A DNA stretch of 64,000 nt from Streptomyces flavofungini. Lineage in GTDB: Bacteria > Actinomycetota > Actinomycetes > Streptomycetales > Streptomycetaceae. The notes under the pieces were generated by a model. The model saw only the letters and a list, made by a program, of their open reading frames with translations. It was not told the origin of the DNA and did not search any database. Positions 34,716-43,813 of this stretch are shown piece after piece. Numbering within the stretch: position 1 is the stretch's first letter; each line of letters begins with the position of its first letter. Location: the NCBI RefSeq assembly GCF_030388665.1, contig NZ_CP128846.1, forward strand, positions 4,290,501 to 4,354,500. Direction: 5' to 3'. Made by a program: the position numbers and the translations under genes.

Positions 34716-34737
34716 GTCCACTCCCCGAGTCGATGTC

Positions 34738-34820
34738 AGTTGGGTAGTCGGGTGGTCAGCCAGCTGAGTAGCCAGCCAGTTAGTCAGCCAGCCAGTTAGT
34801 TAGTTAGTTGGCTGACTCAG
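34738..34820. repeat. Tetranucleotide-type repeat (CAGC/CAGT/TAGT) between divergent genes
   Basis: The stretch contains repeated cagc, cagtt and tagt units (for example ccagttagtcagccagccag). It merges into a TetR-type operator at 34802-34817, so slippage here could change operator number or spacing. Confidence 0.8.
34802..34817. promoter_or_regulatory. Candidate TetR operator, upstream copy
   Basis: AGTTAGttggCTGACT matches the perfect site at 34861-34876 with one change in the arms. It lies about 87 bp upstream of the oxidoreductase start. Confidence 0.6.
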
Positions 34821-34853
34821 AAGGACGCTAGCACGGTGGTCCCGGCCGCTGTC

Positions 34854-34859
34854 TATAGT
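34854..34859 (+). promoter_or_regulatory. -10 element of leaderless tetR transcript
   Basis: TATAGT is exactly 7 nt before the GTG at 34867 and no ribosome site exists, which is typical of leaderless mRNA. Confidence 0.65.
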
Positions 34860-34860
34860 T

Positions 34861-34876
34861 AGTCAGGTGACTGACT
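34861..34876. promoter_or_regulatory. Candidate TetR operator over the tetR start
   Basis: Perfect dyad AGTCAGgtgaCTGACT. It covers the predicted transcription start and the GTG start codon, consistent with autorepression. Confidence 0.7.
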
Positions 34877-35457
34877 CAAAGAAGGTCCGCGGTGCCGGGA
34901 AGCGGCAGCGGCTCATGGCCGCCGCCGCTCAGGTCCTGCATCAGCAAGGCGTGGAGCGCACCACCATCGCCGACATCGCGGCCGCCGCCGACGTGCCCGT
35001 CGGGAACGTCTACTACTACTTCAAGACCAAGGACGAGCTGGTCCAGGCCGCGCTCGCGGAGCACTCCGGGCACCTCGCCGCGGTCACCGAGGGGCTCGAC
35101 GCGCTGCCCGATCCGCTGGCGCGGCTCAAGGCGCTGGTCGGGATGTGGGTCGAGCGGCGGGACACCACGGCGCGGTACGGCTGCCCCACCGGCACCCTGG
35201 CCGTGGAGCTCGACAAGCGGGCCGAGGGTGGTCTGGACGAGGAGGCGGGCAAGGTCGTCCGGCAGTTGGTCGACTGGGCCGAGCGGCAGTTCCGGGAGCT
35301 GGGGCTGCCCGACCCGGGTGGGCTCGCGCTCGCCTTCGTGGGCGCGTACCAGGGCATGTCCCTGCTGGCCAACGCCCTCCGCGACCCGGATGTGATGGTC
35401 GGGCAGGGCGCGCGGCTGAACGACTGGCTCGACGGCCTCGGTGGCGGCGGCGCCTGA
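34867..35457 (+). CDS. TetR family transcriptional regulator
   Basis: A 196-residue repressor. The helix-turn-helix is at about 32-51 (TIADIAAAADVPVGNVYYYF); the C-terminal ligand domain begins near 85 and includes the segment RYGCPTGTLAVELDKR, common in regulators of quinone/electrophile-responsive oxidoreductases. It is divergent from the NmrA-like gene and has dyad operators over its own start and in the intergenic region, so it very likely controls both. The GTG start is set by the leaderless -10 spacing. Confidence 0.92.
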   Translation: MTDSKKVRGAGKRQRLMAAAAQVLHQQGVERTTIADIAAAADVPVGNVYYYFKTKDELVQAALAEHSGHLAAVTEGLDALPDPLARLKALVGMWVERRDTTARYGCPTGTLAVELDKRAEGGLDEEAGKVVRQLVDWAERQFRELGLPDPGGLALAFVGAYQGMSLLANALRDPDVMVGQGARLNDWLDGLGGGGA

Positions 35458-35897
35458 CCGGCGTACCGGCAGGGGCCGCCGCACCGTATCGGTACCGGTC
35501 CCTCCCCTCGTGGGGACCGGTACCTGACGAGGCGGGCGGCGTCGACCCACGCCGGAGCGGCGTGGGTCGATGTGGGTCCGGCGTCGCGATCGACGTGACA
35601 GCGGTACGGGTGTGGCCGCTCCACGCGTCCGGCGAGTCCGTGTACCGGAACCCGCGCCACCGCTTATAACTCCGGCGAAAACCAGCCACGAGAGTGCAGC
35701 GCCATGCGTCACCTCTCCCGGCGCCGGGCCCGGTGGCCTGCCCTGACGCCTCGCGGTTGGTTCGCTACTGCGCCGCGATCCTGCCAGTTGAGGGTCCGGC
35801 TGAGGAGCTTCCGGTATCGTCCGGCCCACGTCGCCGCAGGTCAGGCGTATAGAGTGAGTTTTCCGGTCCGGATGGCCAGGTGCGGCGGAAGTGAGGG
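35458..35897. other. Non-coding gap with two hairpins
   Basis: About 440 bp without a gene. Two 12-bp hairpins follow the tetR stop (35491-35524 and 35542-35570). The rest is unstructured to the eye and should contain the promoter of the large nSTAND-WD40 gene. Confidence 0.6.
35491..35524 (+). terminator. Hairpin after tetR
   Basis: Arms ggtaccggtccc (35491-35502) and gggaccggtacc (35513-35524), 10-nt loop, no T run. A second 12-bp hairpin (arms tcgacccacgcc/ggcgtgggtcga) follows at 35542-35570. Confidence 0.7.
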
Positions 35898-38800
35898 GTG
35901 GAAGGCTTGGGGTCCGACTCGGGGGCGCGTACGGCCTTCGCGGAACGCCTCGCGCTGCTGTATCAGGAGGCTGGAAATCCGCCTCTCAAACGCGTCGCCG
36001 AAGCGGTCGGACAGCTCCAGCGCGTCGACGAACGCGGGCGGCCCGTCCGGGTGTCCGCGCAGCGCATCAGCGACTGGCGCCGTGCCAGGAACGTGCCCGC
36101 CCACTTCGCCGCCCTCGCCGCGGTCCTGCACGTCCTCATCCCCGAAGCCCGGCGCAAGCGGCCCACCCCCGTGTCCGTCGGCCTGTACGACCTCGCCCAC
36201 TGGCAGCGCCTCTGGGAGCTCTCCGTCGCCGACCCCGCCGGGGACCGGGCCGCGGGCGAGAACGAGGAGCGAACCCCCACCGACATCCCGGCCGTGCCCC
36301 CCGTGTGCCCCTACCGCGGGCTCGCCTCGTACCGCGAGCAGGACGCGCAGTGGTTCTTCGGCCGGGAGCGCAGCACGGAGGCCCTCGTCGCCCAGCTCCG
36401 CGCGGCCGAGAAGTCGGGCGGCTTCGTCATGGTCGTGGGCGCCTCGGGGGCGGGGAAGTCCTCCCTGCTCAACGCCGGGCTGGTGCCCGCCTTGCAGAAC
36501 GGCGCGCCGGGGGAGGGCAGCGGGCCGGTGCTGCAGCTCGTGCCGGGAGCCGATCCGGTCGGTGAGTTGACCGGGCGCATACCCGGTCTCGCTGACGCGA
36601 TAGCGGGCGTGGAGGGGGGTACGCCCCCCTTCGCCCGCGCCGTGCGCGCCTCCCTCACCGCCTGGGCCGAGCGGCAGACAGCCACGGAGGCCGAGCGCCA
36701 GGACTCCGCCGGGGCAGCCGGGACAGCCGGGACAGAGCGCCACACCGCCTCCCCGGCCGAGCGCCCGCCGTCCCCCGCCCCCCGCCCCGTCCTCATCGTC
36801 GACCAGTTCGAGGAAGCCTTCACCCTCTGTTCCGACGAGGACGAGCGGCGTACGTTCATCCAGCTCCTGCACGCCGCCTGCACGCCCGCCGACCCCGACG
36901 ACCCAAGCGGTCCCGGCGGCCCAAGCGACCCCGACGCCCCCGCCCTCGTCGTCCTCGGCGTCCGCGCCGACTTCTACGAGGAGTGCCTCGGCCATCCCGA
37001 GCTCGCCGACGCCCTCCAGCACCGGCACATGGTGCTCGGGCCGCTGACCACCACGGAGCTGCGGACCGCGGTCACCGGTCCGGCCAAGGCCGTCGGGCTC
37101 GAACTCGAACCCGGGCTCGCCGAGCTGATCGTGCGGGAGGTGAGCACGGGCGGGCCGCGCGGGGCCCACGGCGCGGGCGTCCTGCCGCTCCTCTCCCACG
37201 CCCTGCTCGCCACCTGGCAGCGGCGCAAGACGGGAAAGCTGACGCTGGCCGGGTACCGCGCCGCGGGCGGCATCCAGGGCGCGGTCGCGGCGACCGCCGA
37301 GCGCGCCTGGTCGAGGCTCGACCCGGCGGCACGCTCCGCCGCACGGCTGCTGCTGCTGCGCCTCATCCACCTCGGCGAGGACACCCAGGCGACCCGCAGG
37401 CGCGGGACGCGGCGGCAGCTGGCGGAGGAGTCGACGAACCCCGACAAGACCGAGGAGTCCCTGGAGGCGCTGGTGCGCGCCCGGCTCGTGACCCTCGACG
37501 CGGACACCGTGGAGATCACGCACGAGGCGCTCCTGCACGCCTGGCCGCGGCTGCGCGACTGGATCGACGAGGACCGCGGCGACCATCTGCTGCGCCAGCG
37601 CCTGGAGGAGGACGGCCGGGCCTGGGAGGACTCGGGGCGGGACGCGGCCCTGCTCTACCGGGGTTCGCGCCTGGAGCGGGCGCGCGCCTGGGCGGAGTCC
37701 GCCGGTGACACCTTCCTGACCCGCGGCGCCGCGGAGTTCCTGGCGGCGTCGGCAGGGCTGCGCCGGCGCATCCTGTGGATCAGCCGGGGCGCGGTGGCGG
37801 CCCTCGTCGCCCTGGCGCTGGTGGCCGTCGTCTCCGCGGTGGTCGCCTCGCAGCAGCGCAACGACGCGGTGACCGAGCGGAACGACGCGGTCTTCGAGCA
37901 GGTGACCGCCGAGGCCGACCGCGCCCAGTCCACGGACCCGTCGCTGTCCGCCCAGCTCGGCCTGGTCGCGCACCGCCTGCGACCGGACGACGAGGGGACG
38001 AGGAACCGGCTGCTCGCCATCGTCAACGCGCCCCTCGCCACCCCGCTGCTCGGGCACAGAGGCGCCGTCTACCTCACTTCATTCAGCCCCGACGGACGGC
38101 TCCTCGCCACCGCGAGCTACGACCGGACCGTCCGGCTGTGGGACGTCCACGACCGGTCCCGCCCCGAGCCCCTGGGCAAACCGCTCACCGGGCACGACAG
38201 CTGGGTGAGCACCGCGGTCTTCAGCCCGGACGGCGACACCCTCGCGAGCGCGTCCGACGACGGCACGATCCGGCTGTGGGACGTACGGGATCCGCGCGCT
38301 CCGCGCCCGCTGGGGGACCCCGTGACCGGGCACGGCGGCACGGTCTACCTGCTCGCGTTCAGCCCGGACGGGCGCACGCTCGCCTCCGCCAGCGAGGACC
38401 GCACCGTCGGCCTGTGGGACGTGCGCAGGCCCGACCGCCCGGAGGCGCTCGGCACCCTGGGCGGCCACACCGCCGCCGTGCGCTCCGTGGCGTTCAGCCC
38501 CGACGGGCGGAACCTCGCGGCCGGGAGCGACAACGGCACCATCCGGCTGTGGGACACCGCGGAACCGCGCCGTCCGGAGCCGGTCGGGCGGGTCCTCACC
38601 GGCCACACGGGCACCGTGCACTCGGTGGCGTTCGACCACGAGGGCCGCACCCTGGCCAGCGGCGGCTCGGACAACACCGTCCGGCTCTGGAACGTGACCG
38701 ACCCGCGCCGCACGACCTCCCTCGGCGCGCCCCTGACCGGCCACACCGGCCCCGTCTGGTCCGTGGCCTTCAACCCTGCGGGGACCATGCTCGCGGCCGC

Positions 38801-40013
38801 CAGCGCGGACAGCACCGCGAGCCTGTGGAACGTCCGCGACCCGGCGCACCCCTCGCAGGTCGGCGAGCCCCTCGCGGGCAGCGGCGGGGAGGTGTACGCC
38901 CTCGGGTTCAGCCCCGACGGCCACACGCTCGCGACGGGCAGCGGCGACAACAAGGTCCGCCTGTGGTCGATACCGACGTCGGACATGATCGGACGCATCG
39001 GCTCGTTCCGCCCCGACGGGAAGGTGCTCGCCACCGCCGCGCGCGACGAGAAGGTCCGGCTGTGGGACGTGCGGCGGCCCGAGCGGCCCGAGGCGCTGAG
39101 CAAACCGTTCAAGCCAGGGACGGGCGCCGTGCGCACGCCGACGTTCTCCCCCGACGGCGACACGCTCGCCGTGCTCACCGGAGCCCGCTCGGTGCGGCTG
39201 TGGAACGTCAGCGATCCCTCCCGTCCCGTCTCGTACGGCCCCGCCGTCGAACTGCGCACCCGGTTCGCCGCCGCGATGGCCTTCAGCCCGGACGGGCGCG
39301 TCCTCGCCACCGCCTACGAGGACCGCACCGTCCGGCTGTGGGACGTCAGCGACCCGGCCCGCCCCCGCCCGCTCGGCGCCCCGCTCACCGGCCACAAGGG
39401 GTACGTCAACGACCTCGCCTTCAGCCCCGACGGCCGCACGCTCGCCAGCGGCAGCTCGGACGCCACCCTCCGGCTCTGGGACGTGGCCGACCCGCGCCGC
39501 GCCACCCGGCTCGGCAAGCCCCTCACCGGACACCTCGGCCCCGTCAACACCCTCGCCCTCAGCCCGGACGGCCGGACCCTGGCCAGCGGCAGCGACGACA
39601 GCACGGTCCGGCTCTGGAACATCACCGACCCGCGCCGCGCGACCCCCCTCGGCCGGCCCCTGACCGGCCACACCGACGCGCTCGTGTCCCTGACGTTCAG
39701 CGAGGACGGCCACACCCTGGCGAGCGGCGGCAACGACAACACGGTCCGGCTCTGGGACGTGCGCCGTCCCGCGCGGACCGCCCCGATCGGCCAGTCGATG
39801 AGCCCCAACGCCAAGACGGGCAGTTTCCTGTCGTTCAGCCCTCAAGGTCACATGCTCGGAGTTTCCAGCGGCACGGATACCGTCCGATTGTGGAACCTGG
39901 ACACCGACGAGGCCATTCGCCGCATTTGCTCGACCACCCGGGGTGTCCTGACGCCACAGAATTGGCGGGAGTATCTGCCCCGGCTCTCCTACGCGCCGCC
40001 GTGCGAAAGGTGA
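35898..40013 (+). CDS. XRE-like HTH / nSTAND NTPase / transmembrane / WD40 giant protein
   Basis: A 1371-residue protein. An N-terminal helix-turn-helix-like region (about 10-80) precedes an nSTAND1 NTPase (about 136-600) with CPYRGLASYREQD, Walker A GASGAGKSS near 180-188 and Walker B VLIVDQFEEAF near 297. One membrane helix follows (about 629-652, ISRGAVAALVALALVAVVSA). After a linker come 14 WD40 repeats (about 716-1335; most have FSPDGRTLAS and VRLWDV), enough for two seven-bladed propellers. STAND proteins are signal-dependent switches, several acting in phage defence or development. The trigger and output here are unknown. The GTG at 35898 is the best start; a TTG at 35907 is possible. 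Confidence 0.9.
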   Translation: MEGLGSDSGARTAFAERLALLYQEAGNPPLKRVAEAVGQLQRVDERGRPVRVSAQRISDWRRARNVPAHFAALAAVLHVLIPEARRKRPTPVSVGLYDLAHWQRLWELSVADPAGDRAAGENEERTPTDIPAVPPVCPYRGLASYREQDAQWFFGRERSTEALVAQLRAAEKSGGFVMVVGASGAGKSSLLNAGLVPALQNGAPGEGSGPVLQLVPGADPVGELTGRIPGLADAIAGVEGGTPPFARAVRASLTAWAERQTATEAERQDSAGAAGTAGTERHTASPAERPPSPAPRPVLIVDQFEEAFTLCSDEDERRTFIQLLHAACTPADPDDPSGPGGPSDPDAPALVVLGVRADFYEECLGHPELADALQHRHMVLGPLTTTELRTAVTGPAKAVGLELEPGLAELIVREVSTGGPRGAHGAGVLPLLSHALLATWQRRKTGKLTLAGYRAAGGIQGAVAATAERAWSRLDPAARSAARLLLLRLIHLGEDTQATRRRGTRRQLAEESTNPDKTEESLEALVRARLVTLDADTVEITHEALLHAWPRLRDWIDEDRGDHLLRQRLEEDGRAWEDSGRDAALLYRGSRLERARAWAESAGDTFLTRGAAEFLAASAGLRRRILWISRGAVAALVALALVAVVSAVVASQQRNDAVTERNDAVFEQVTAEADRAQSTDPSLSAQLGLVAHRLRPDDEGTRNRLLAIVNAPLATPLLGHRGAVYLTSFSPDGRLLATASYDRTVRLWDVHDRSRPEPLGKPLTGHDSWVSTAVFSPDGDTLASASDDGTIRLWDVRDPRAPRPLGDPVTGHGGTVYLLAFSPDGRTLASASEDRTVGLWDVRRPDRPEALGTLGGHTAAVRSVAFSPDGRNLAAGSDNGTIRLWDTAEPRRPEPVGRVLTGHTGTVHSVAFDHEGRTLASGGSDNTVRLWNVTDPRRTTSLGAPLTGHTGPVWSVAFNPAGTMLAAASADSTASLWNVRDPAHPSQVGEPLAGSGGEVYALGFSPDGHTLATGSGDNKVRLWSIPTSDMIGRIGSFRPDGKVLATAARDEKVRLWDVRRPERPEALSKPFKPGTGAVRTPTFSPDGDTLAVLTGARSVRLWNVSDPSRPVSYGPAVELRTRFAAAMAFSPDGRVLATAYEDRTVRLWDVSDPARPRPLGAPLTGHKGYVNDLAFSPDGRTLASGSSDATLRLWDVADPRRATRLGKPLTGHLGPVNTLALSPDGRTLASGSDDSTVRLWNITDPRRATPLGRPLTGHTDALVSLTFSEDGHTLASGGNDNTVRLWDVRRPARTAPIGQSMSPNAKTGSFLSFSPQGHMLGVSSGTDTVRLWNLDTDEAIRRICSTTRGVLTPQNWREYLPRLSYAPPCER

Positions 40014-40458
40014 CGGTTCACTTTTCTCCGCCGGGCGCCGCGAGGCGTGATCCCGCTCACAACCGGCCAACTCCGGCCCATTCCTTCCCCATACGCAAGG
40101 AGGCTTGTTACGGTTGGGCACAGCCCGATCGCTGGTGCATCCCCCGTCGCCAGCGATCGGGCCCTTGCATGCTCTCGTGGGCCTGTGGGTTTACCGCCAT
40201 TGCACCCTCCGCAATGCGTCAATGCGTCGAATCGCAGAGCTCTTTCCATACTGGTGGCGCATCTCGCGGCGCGCCCGATGGCCCCTCTCGCAGTTCATCT
40301 CATGGCGCAACTCGCGGCACCGGCACCGGATAACGACAAAAGATCTGTTCCACCTACAAGCAACCCCTGTTACCCCCTACCTGAACCCCTGTCGACGAAT
40401 ATCTCGTTGAGGGGTGTACGTCACCCCTTCACCGCTCCCCGGAAAGGTGGTGCGTGCC
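40014..40458. other. Non-coding gap with hairpin
   Basis: About 445 bp without a supported gene, somewhat less GC-rich at 40180-40400. A 13-bp perfect hairpin (arms gcccgatcgctgg/ccagcgatcgggc) spans 40123-40162 and may end the nSTAND-WD40 transcript. Confidence 0.6.
40123..40162 (+). terminator. Hairpin after the nSTAND-WD40 gene
   Basis: Perfect 13-bp stem (40123-40135 with 40150-40162) and a 14-nt loop, 110 bp after the stop. No T run. Confidence 0.55.
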
Positions 40459-41205
40459 GTGCGCAGGCGCGTCGTCATCATCACGGCAGTCCACGGCCCC
40501 TCCGCCCCGTACCTCACGGGTGCGTACGAGTCCCTGCGCGCGCAGCGGCTTCCCGAGGGCTGGGAGTGGCACTGGGTGATCCAGCAGGACGGCACCGGCG
40601 AGGACGTCGCCCCGCACGTCCCGGACGACGGCCGCGTGACGTTCCGCCAAGGCCGCCCCGGGGGGCCCGGCGTCGCCCGCACCTTGGCCCTGGGGCACGC
40701 GGACGGCCCCTACGTCAAGGTCCTGGACGCCGACGACCAGCTTCCCCCCGGGGCGCTGGCCCGCGACCTCGCCGCGCTGGAGGGCGATCCGACGCTGGGG
40801 TGGGCCACGTCCCGCGTCCTCGACCTGTTACCGGACGGCACGACCGTCGCCTTCCCCGGGGACCCGGGGCAGGGGCCGATCGAACGCCGGGCCCTGCTCG
40901 ACCACTGGGCCACGCACGACTACCTCGCGCGAGTCCATCCGGCGACGCTCTTCGTCCGCCGCGACCTGCTCGTCGCGCTCGGCGGCTGGATGGCGCTCCC
41001 GGCCTCGGAGGACACCGGCCTGCTCCTCGCCCTGAACGCGGTCTCGCGCGGCTGGTTCTCCGCGGAGGTGGGCCTGCTCTACCGCAAGTGGCCCGGCCAG
41101 GCGACGAGTCAGCCCGCGCACACGGCCGCCGCCGAGCGGGACGTGCGCATGGCGGTGGTGGAGGCGCGGGCGCGGGCGCTCGGCGACTTCGAGTGGCGCT
41201 ACTGA
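40459..41205 (+). CDS. Glycosyltransferase, GT-A fold (family 2-like)
   Basis: A 248-residue cytoplasmic enzyme. It opens with VVIITAVHGPSAPYLTGAYE, has a donor/metal-binding DAD-type motif in VLDADDQLPPGALARDL near 88-94, and an acceptor-site region ASEDTGLLLALNAVSRGWF. It should transfer a sugar from a nucleotide donor; the acceptor is unknown. The GTG at 40459 is chosen because GGAAAGG is 11 nt upstream; in-frame GTGs at 40447 and 40450 are alternatives. No glycan gene cluster surrounds it. Confidence 0.8.
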   Translation: MRRRVVIITAVHGPSAPYLTGAYESLRAQRLPEGWEWHWVIQQDGTGEDVAPHVPDDGRVTFRQGRPGGPGVARTLALGHADGPYVKVLDADDQLPPGALARDLAALEGDPTLGWATSRVLDLLPDGTTVAFPGDPGQGPIERRALLDHWATHDYLARVHPATLFVRRDLLVALGGWMALPASEDTGLLLALNAVSRGWFSAEVGLLYRKWPGQATSQPAHTAAAERDVRMAVVEARARALGDFEWRY

Positions 41206-41308
41206 GCGGGGCTGCTGAGCGGGACTGCTGAGCGGCTACCGAACCGGACTGCTGGACTGGGCTACCGAACCGAGCCACCGAACCGGACTGCTGAGCCGAG
41301 CCACCGAG
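41206..41308. repeat. Degenerate short tandem repeats between convergent genes
   Basis: Units such as gagcgggactgct, gctaccgaacc and gagccaccgaac recur about every 10-20 bp throughout this gap. Confidence 0.75.
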
Positions 41309-42292
41309 CTACAACGTCTCCGCGTCGACCCGCGAGAAGATCAGGTCGCTCTCCTCGGTCACGGGCCCCCGCAGCCTGACCGGCACGGCGGCCGGGCCGC
41401 GCAGGGCAGCGGGGTAGGTCCCGACGGCGTACTCGTTGGCGATGCGGTAGGCGTGGAAGCCGTGCTCGCGCATGGTCTCCATCAACTCCGCCGCCGACTC
41501 GCCGAGTTGGCGCATCCGGTCCGGGGTCACCTCCACGGTCACCTCGGCGTCCGGGCTTAGCTGGTCGAGGATCGGGGCCATGCCGCGGACGACGCCGCCC
41601 TCGGCGCCCTCCACGTCGACCTTGAGCACGCGGGCGGTGGCGATCTCCTCGTCGTCGAGCAGGTCGGGCAGCGGGCGGGCCTCGATGTCGAACGTCGACT
41701 CCGCGGGCCCGTCGTAAGGGACGATGCTGTTCGCTCCCATGTTGTGCGAGCTGGCGAGGACGAACGTCAGCGGCTCCGTCCGGTCGGACACCGCGGCGTT
41801 GAGCGCGCGGACGTTCCCGCAGGCGTTCAGCGCGACCTGCCGCAGCAGCCGCTCGTGGAACACGGGCGAGGCCTCGACCGTCACCACGCGCCCCGTCGGC
41901 CCGACGAGCCGCGAGGCGAGCACGGCGAAGTACCCGATGTTGGCGCCGACGTCGACGAACGTGTCCCCCGGGCGGAGCCGGCCGCGCAGCCACCGCGTCA
42001 TGTGGGGCTCCCACGAGCCGAACAGGTAGAGGTAGCGCTGGATGAGGTCCTGGGTGTCGACGGCGAACCGCGCCCCGGGCGCGCCGTCCGCGCCCCGCGC
42101 CCCGAAGTCGACGTCCACCACACGGCGGCGCGGGTGCTCCCGCAGGCGGGCGTTCAGAAACCGGGAGGCCAGCGCGGCCTTGCCGAGGGTCCCCGGGGCC
42201 CGGCGCACGTACGCCCGCGCGAGCGTGGTCAGGGCCTCCACGGCGGGGTGCCCCTCCGGGACGGGACGGCCCTCCGAGGTGGAATGCGACAT
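41309..42292 (-). CDS. FkbM family SAM-dependent methyltransferase
   Basis: A 327-residue methyltransferase. The SAM-binding motif I FVDVGANIGYFAVLA is near 112-126, followed by VEASPVFHERL and the FkbM-type VLKVDVEGAEGGVVRGM near 222. FkbM proteins O-methylate sugars or polyketide hydroxyls. The ATG at 42292 follows AGGCGG. The gene converges with the glycosyltransferase, so a shared glycan target is possible but unproven. Confidence 0.9.
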   Translation of the reverse strand: MSHSTSEGRPVPEGHPAVEALTTLARAYVRRAPGTLGKAALASRFLNARLREHPRRRVVDVDFGARGADGAPGARFAVDTQDLIQRYLYLFGSWEPHMTRWLRGRLRPGDTFVDVGANIGYFAVLASRLVGPTGRVVTVEASPVFHERLLRQVALNACGNVRALNAAVSDRTEPLTFVLASSHNMGANSIVPYDGPAESTFDIEARPLPDLLDDEEIATARVLKVDVEGAEGGVVRGMAPILDQLSPDAEVTVEVTPDRMRQLGESAAELMETMREHGFHAYRIANEYAVGTYPAALRGPAAVPVRLRGPVTEESDLIFSRVDAETL

Positions 42293-42336
42293 CCGGTCCG
42301 CCTGCCTCTCCGCACGGTGCGTCGCCGGCCCCGGTG

Positions 42337-43587
42337 TCAGGCCGTGGCCGCGGCCGTCCGGTCCTGGTCAAACGGCAGGTCCAGCATACGAATCGCGTTG
42401 CCGCGCAACAGCTTGTAGGCCACGTCCTCGGGCAGGTGGCCCACGTGGTCGGTCGCGACCTGCTTCGTGTGCGGCCAGGTGGAGTCGACGTGGGGGTAGT
42501 CCGTCTCGAAGGTCGCGTTGTCCACCCCGACCGTCTCGATGGCCTCGATGCCGTGCTTGTCCCGGAAGAAGCAGCAGAAGATCTGCCGGTAGTAGTACGT
42601 CGACGGCGGCTCGGGGATCAGGTCCTTGACGCCGCCCCACGCCCGGTGCTCCTCCCAGACGTCGTCGGCGCGCTCCAGGGCGTACGGGATCCATCCCATC
42701 TGCCCTTCGCTGTAGGCCAGTTTGAGCCGGGGGAACTTCACCAGGACCCCCGAGAACAGGAAGTCCATCATCGAGGCCATCGCGTTGTTGAAGGACAGCG
42801 AGGCCTGGACGGCGGGGGGCGCGTCCGGTGAGGCGGCGGGCATCTGCGAGGACGAGCCGATGTGCATGTTCACGACCGTCCCGGTCTCCTCGCAGGCGGC
42901 GAAGAACGGGTCCCAGTACCCGCAGTGGATCGAGGGCAGCCCCAGGTAGGTCGGGATCTCGCTGAAGGTCACGGCCCGCACGCCGCGCGCCGCGTTCCGC
43001 TCGATCTCCGCGACGGCGAGGTCCACGTCCCACAGCGGGATCAGGCAGAGCGGGATGAGCCGCCCCCCGCTGTCCCCGCACCACTCCTCGACCATCCAGT
43101 CGTTGTACGCGCGGACGCAGGCGAGTCCGACCTCCTTGTCCTTGGCCTCCGCGAAGGTCTGGCCGCAGAAGCGCGGGAAGGTGGGGAAGCAGAGCGAGGC
43201 CTCGACGTGGTTCATGTCCATGTCCGCGAGCCGCGCCTTGGGGTCCCAGCAGCCGCGGCGCATCTGCTCGCGCGTGATCCCGTCGAGCGTCATCTCGTCC
43301 CGGGAGAAGCCGACGGCGGCGATGATGCGCTTGTACGGGAAGATCTCGTCCTCGTACCGCCACCAGTCCGTGAGCTGGCCCTCCGGGTCGGTGGTGAAGC
43401 GGTACTTCCCGCCCACGTACGCCAGCTCGCCGATGCCCGCCGTGAAGGGCTGCGGGCCCCGGTCGCGGTACTTGCCCGGGAGCCAGGTCGCGAAGAGGTG
43501 CGCGGGCTCGATGACGTGATCGTCCACGCTGATGACCTTCGGGATGACCTTCGGGATGTCCTTGGCGCCGCTCTCATTGCCGCTCAC
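42337..43587 (-). CDS. Amidohydrolase family 2 (metal-dependent hydrolase/decarboxylase-like)
   Basis: A 416-residue TIM-barrel enzyme of the amidohydrolase-2/ACMSD group. It begins VISVDDHVIEPAHLF (metal-binding DxH), has VVNMHIGSSSQMP (metal His) and ends with the loop ETDYPHVDSTWPHT (conserved Asp). Such proteins hydrolyse or decarboxylate small aromatic or carboxylic compounds. The GTG at 43587 is chosen because GAGGGG lies 8 nt upstream. A dyad site TCTGACGnnnCATCAGA lies in its promoter region. Confidence 0.9.
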   Translation of the reverse strand: MSGNESGAKDIPKVIPKVISVDDHVIEPAHLFATWLPGKYRDRGPQPFTAGIGELAYVGGKYRFTTDPEGQLTDWWRYEDEIFPYKRIIAAVGFSRDEMTLDGITREQMRRGCWDPKARLADMDMNHVEASLCFPTFPRFCGQTFAEAKDKEVGLACVRAYNDWMVEEWCGDSGGRLIPLCLIPLWDVDLAVAEIERNAARGVRAVTFSEIPTYLGLPSIHCGYWDPFFAACEETGTVVNMHIGSSSQMPAASPDAPPAVQASLSFNNAMASMMDFLFSGVLVKFPRLKLAYSEGQMGWIPYALERADDVWEEHRAWGGVKDLIPEPPSTYYYRQIFCCFFRDKHGIEAIETVGVDNATFETDYPHVDSTWPHTKQVATDHVGHLPEDVAYKLLRGNAIRMLDLPFDQDRTAAATA

Positions 43588-43627
43588 GCTGTGTCCCCTC
43601 ACCGCCCGCCGGACCGACCGGCTCGAA

Positions 43628-43644
43628 TCTGACGACCCATCAGA
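43628..43644. promoter_or_regulatory. Dyad operator, amidohydrolase side
   Basis: tctgacgacccatcaga: arms tctgacg and catcaga with a 3-bp centre; one mismatch from symmetry. Related to the site at 43748-43762. Confidence 0.6.
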
Positions 43645-43747
43645 TCGAGGCTATGGCGAGGCGGGCCGCACGGCAAGGGGGGCCGGGCCGGACGGCAGGG
43701 GGGCCGGGCCGCACGAGGCCTTGCGGTCTCGACCGGCTTCCGCTGAA

Positions 43748-43762
43748 CTGACGGATCGTCAG
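43748..43762. promoter_or_regulatory. Dyad operator, DoxX side
   Basis: Perfect CTGACG-gat-CGTCAG, 52 bp before the DoxX gene. The TGACG-N3-CGTCA architecture is typical of TetR-family sites. Confidence 0.7.
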
Positions 43763-43813
43763 ACAAGTGCGGGCGGGCAGGAGCACGCGGGCACCGGGCG
43801 GGAAGGGCACACG

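Noticed and set aside
35841..40333. Several 650-850-residue frames in other frames of the WD40 gene
   Set aside because: Shadows: the repeat-rich coding frame produces parallel repeats in all frames.
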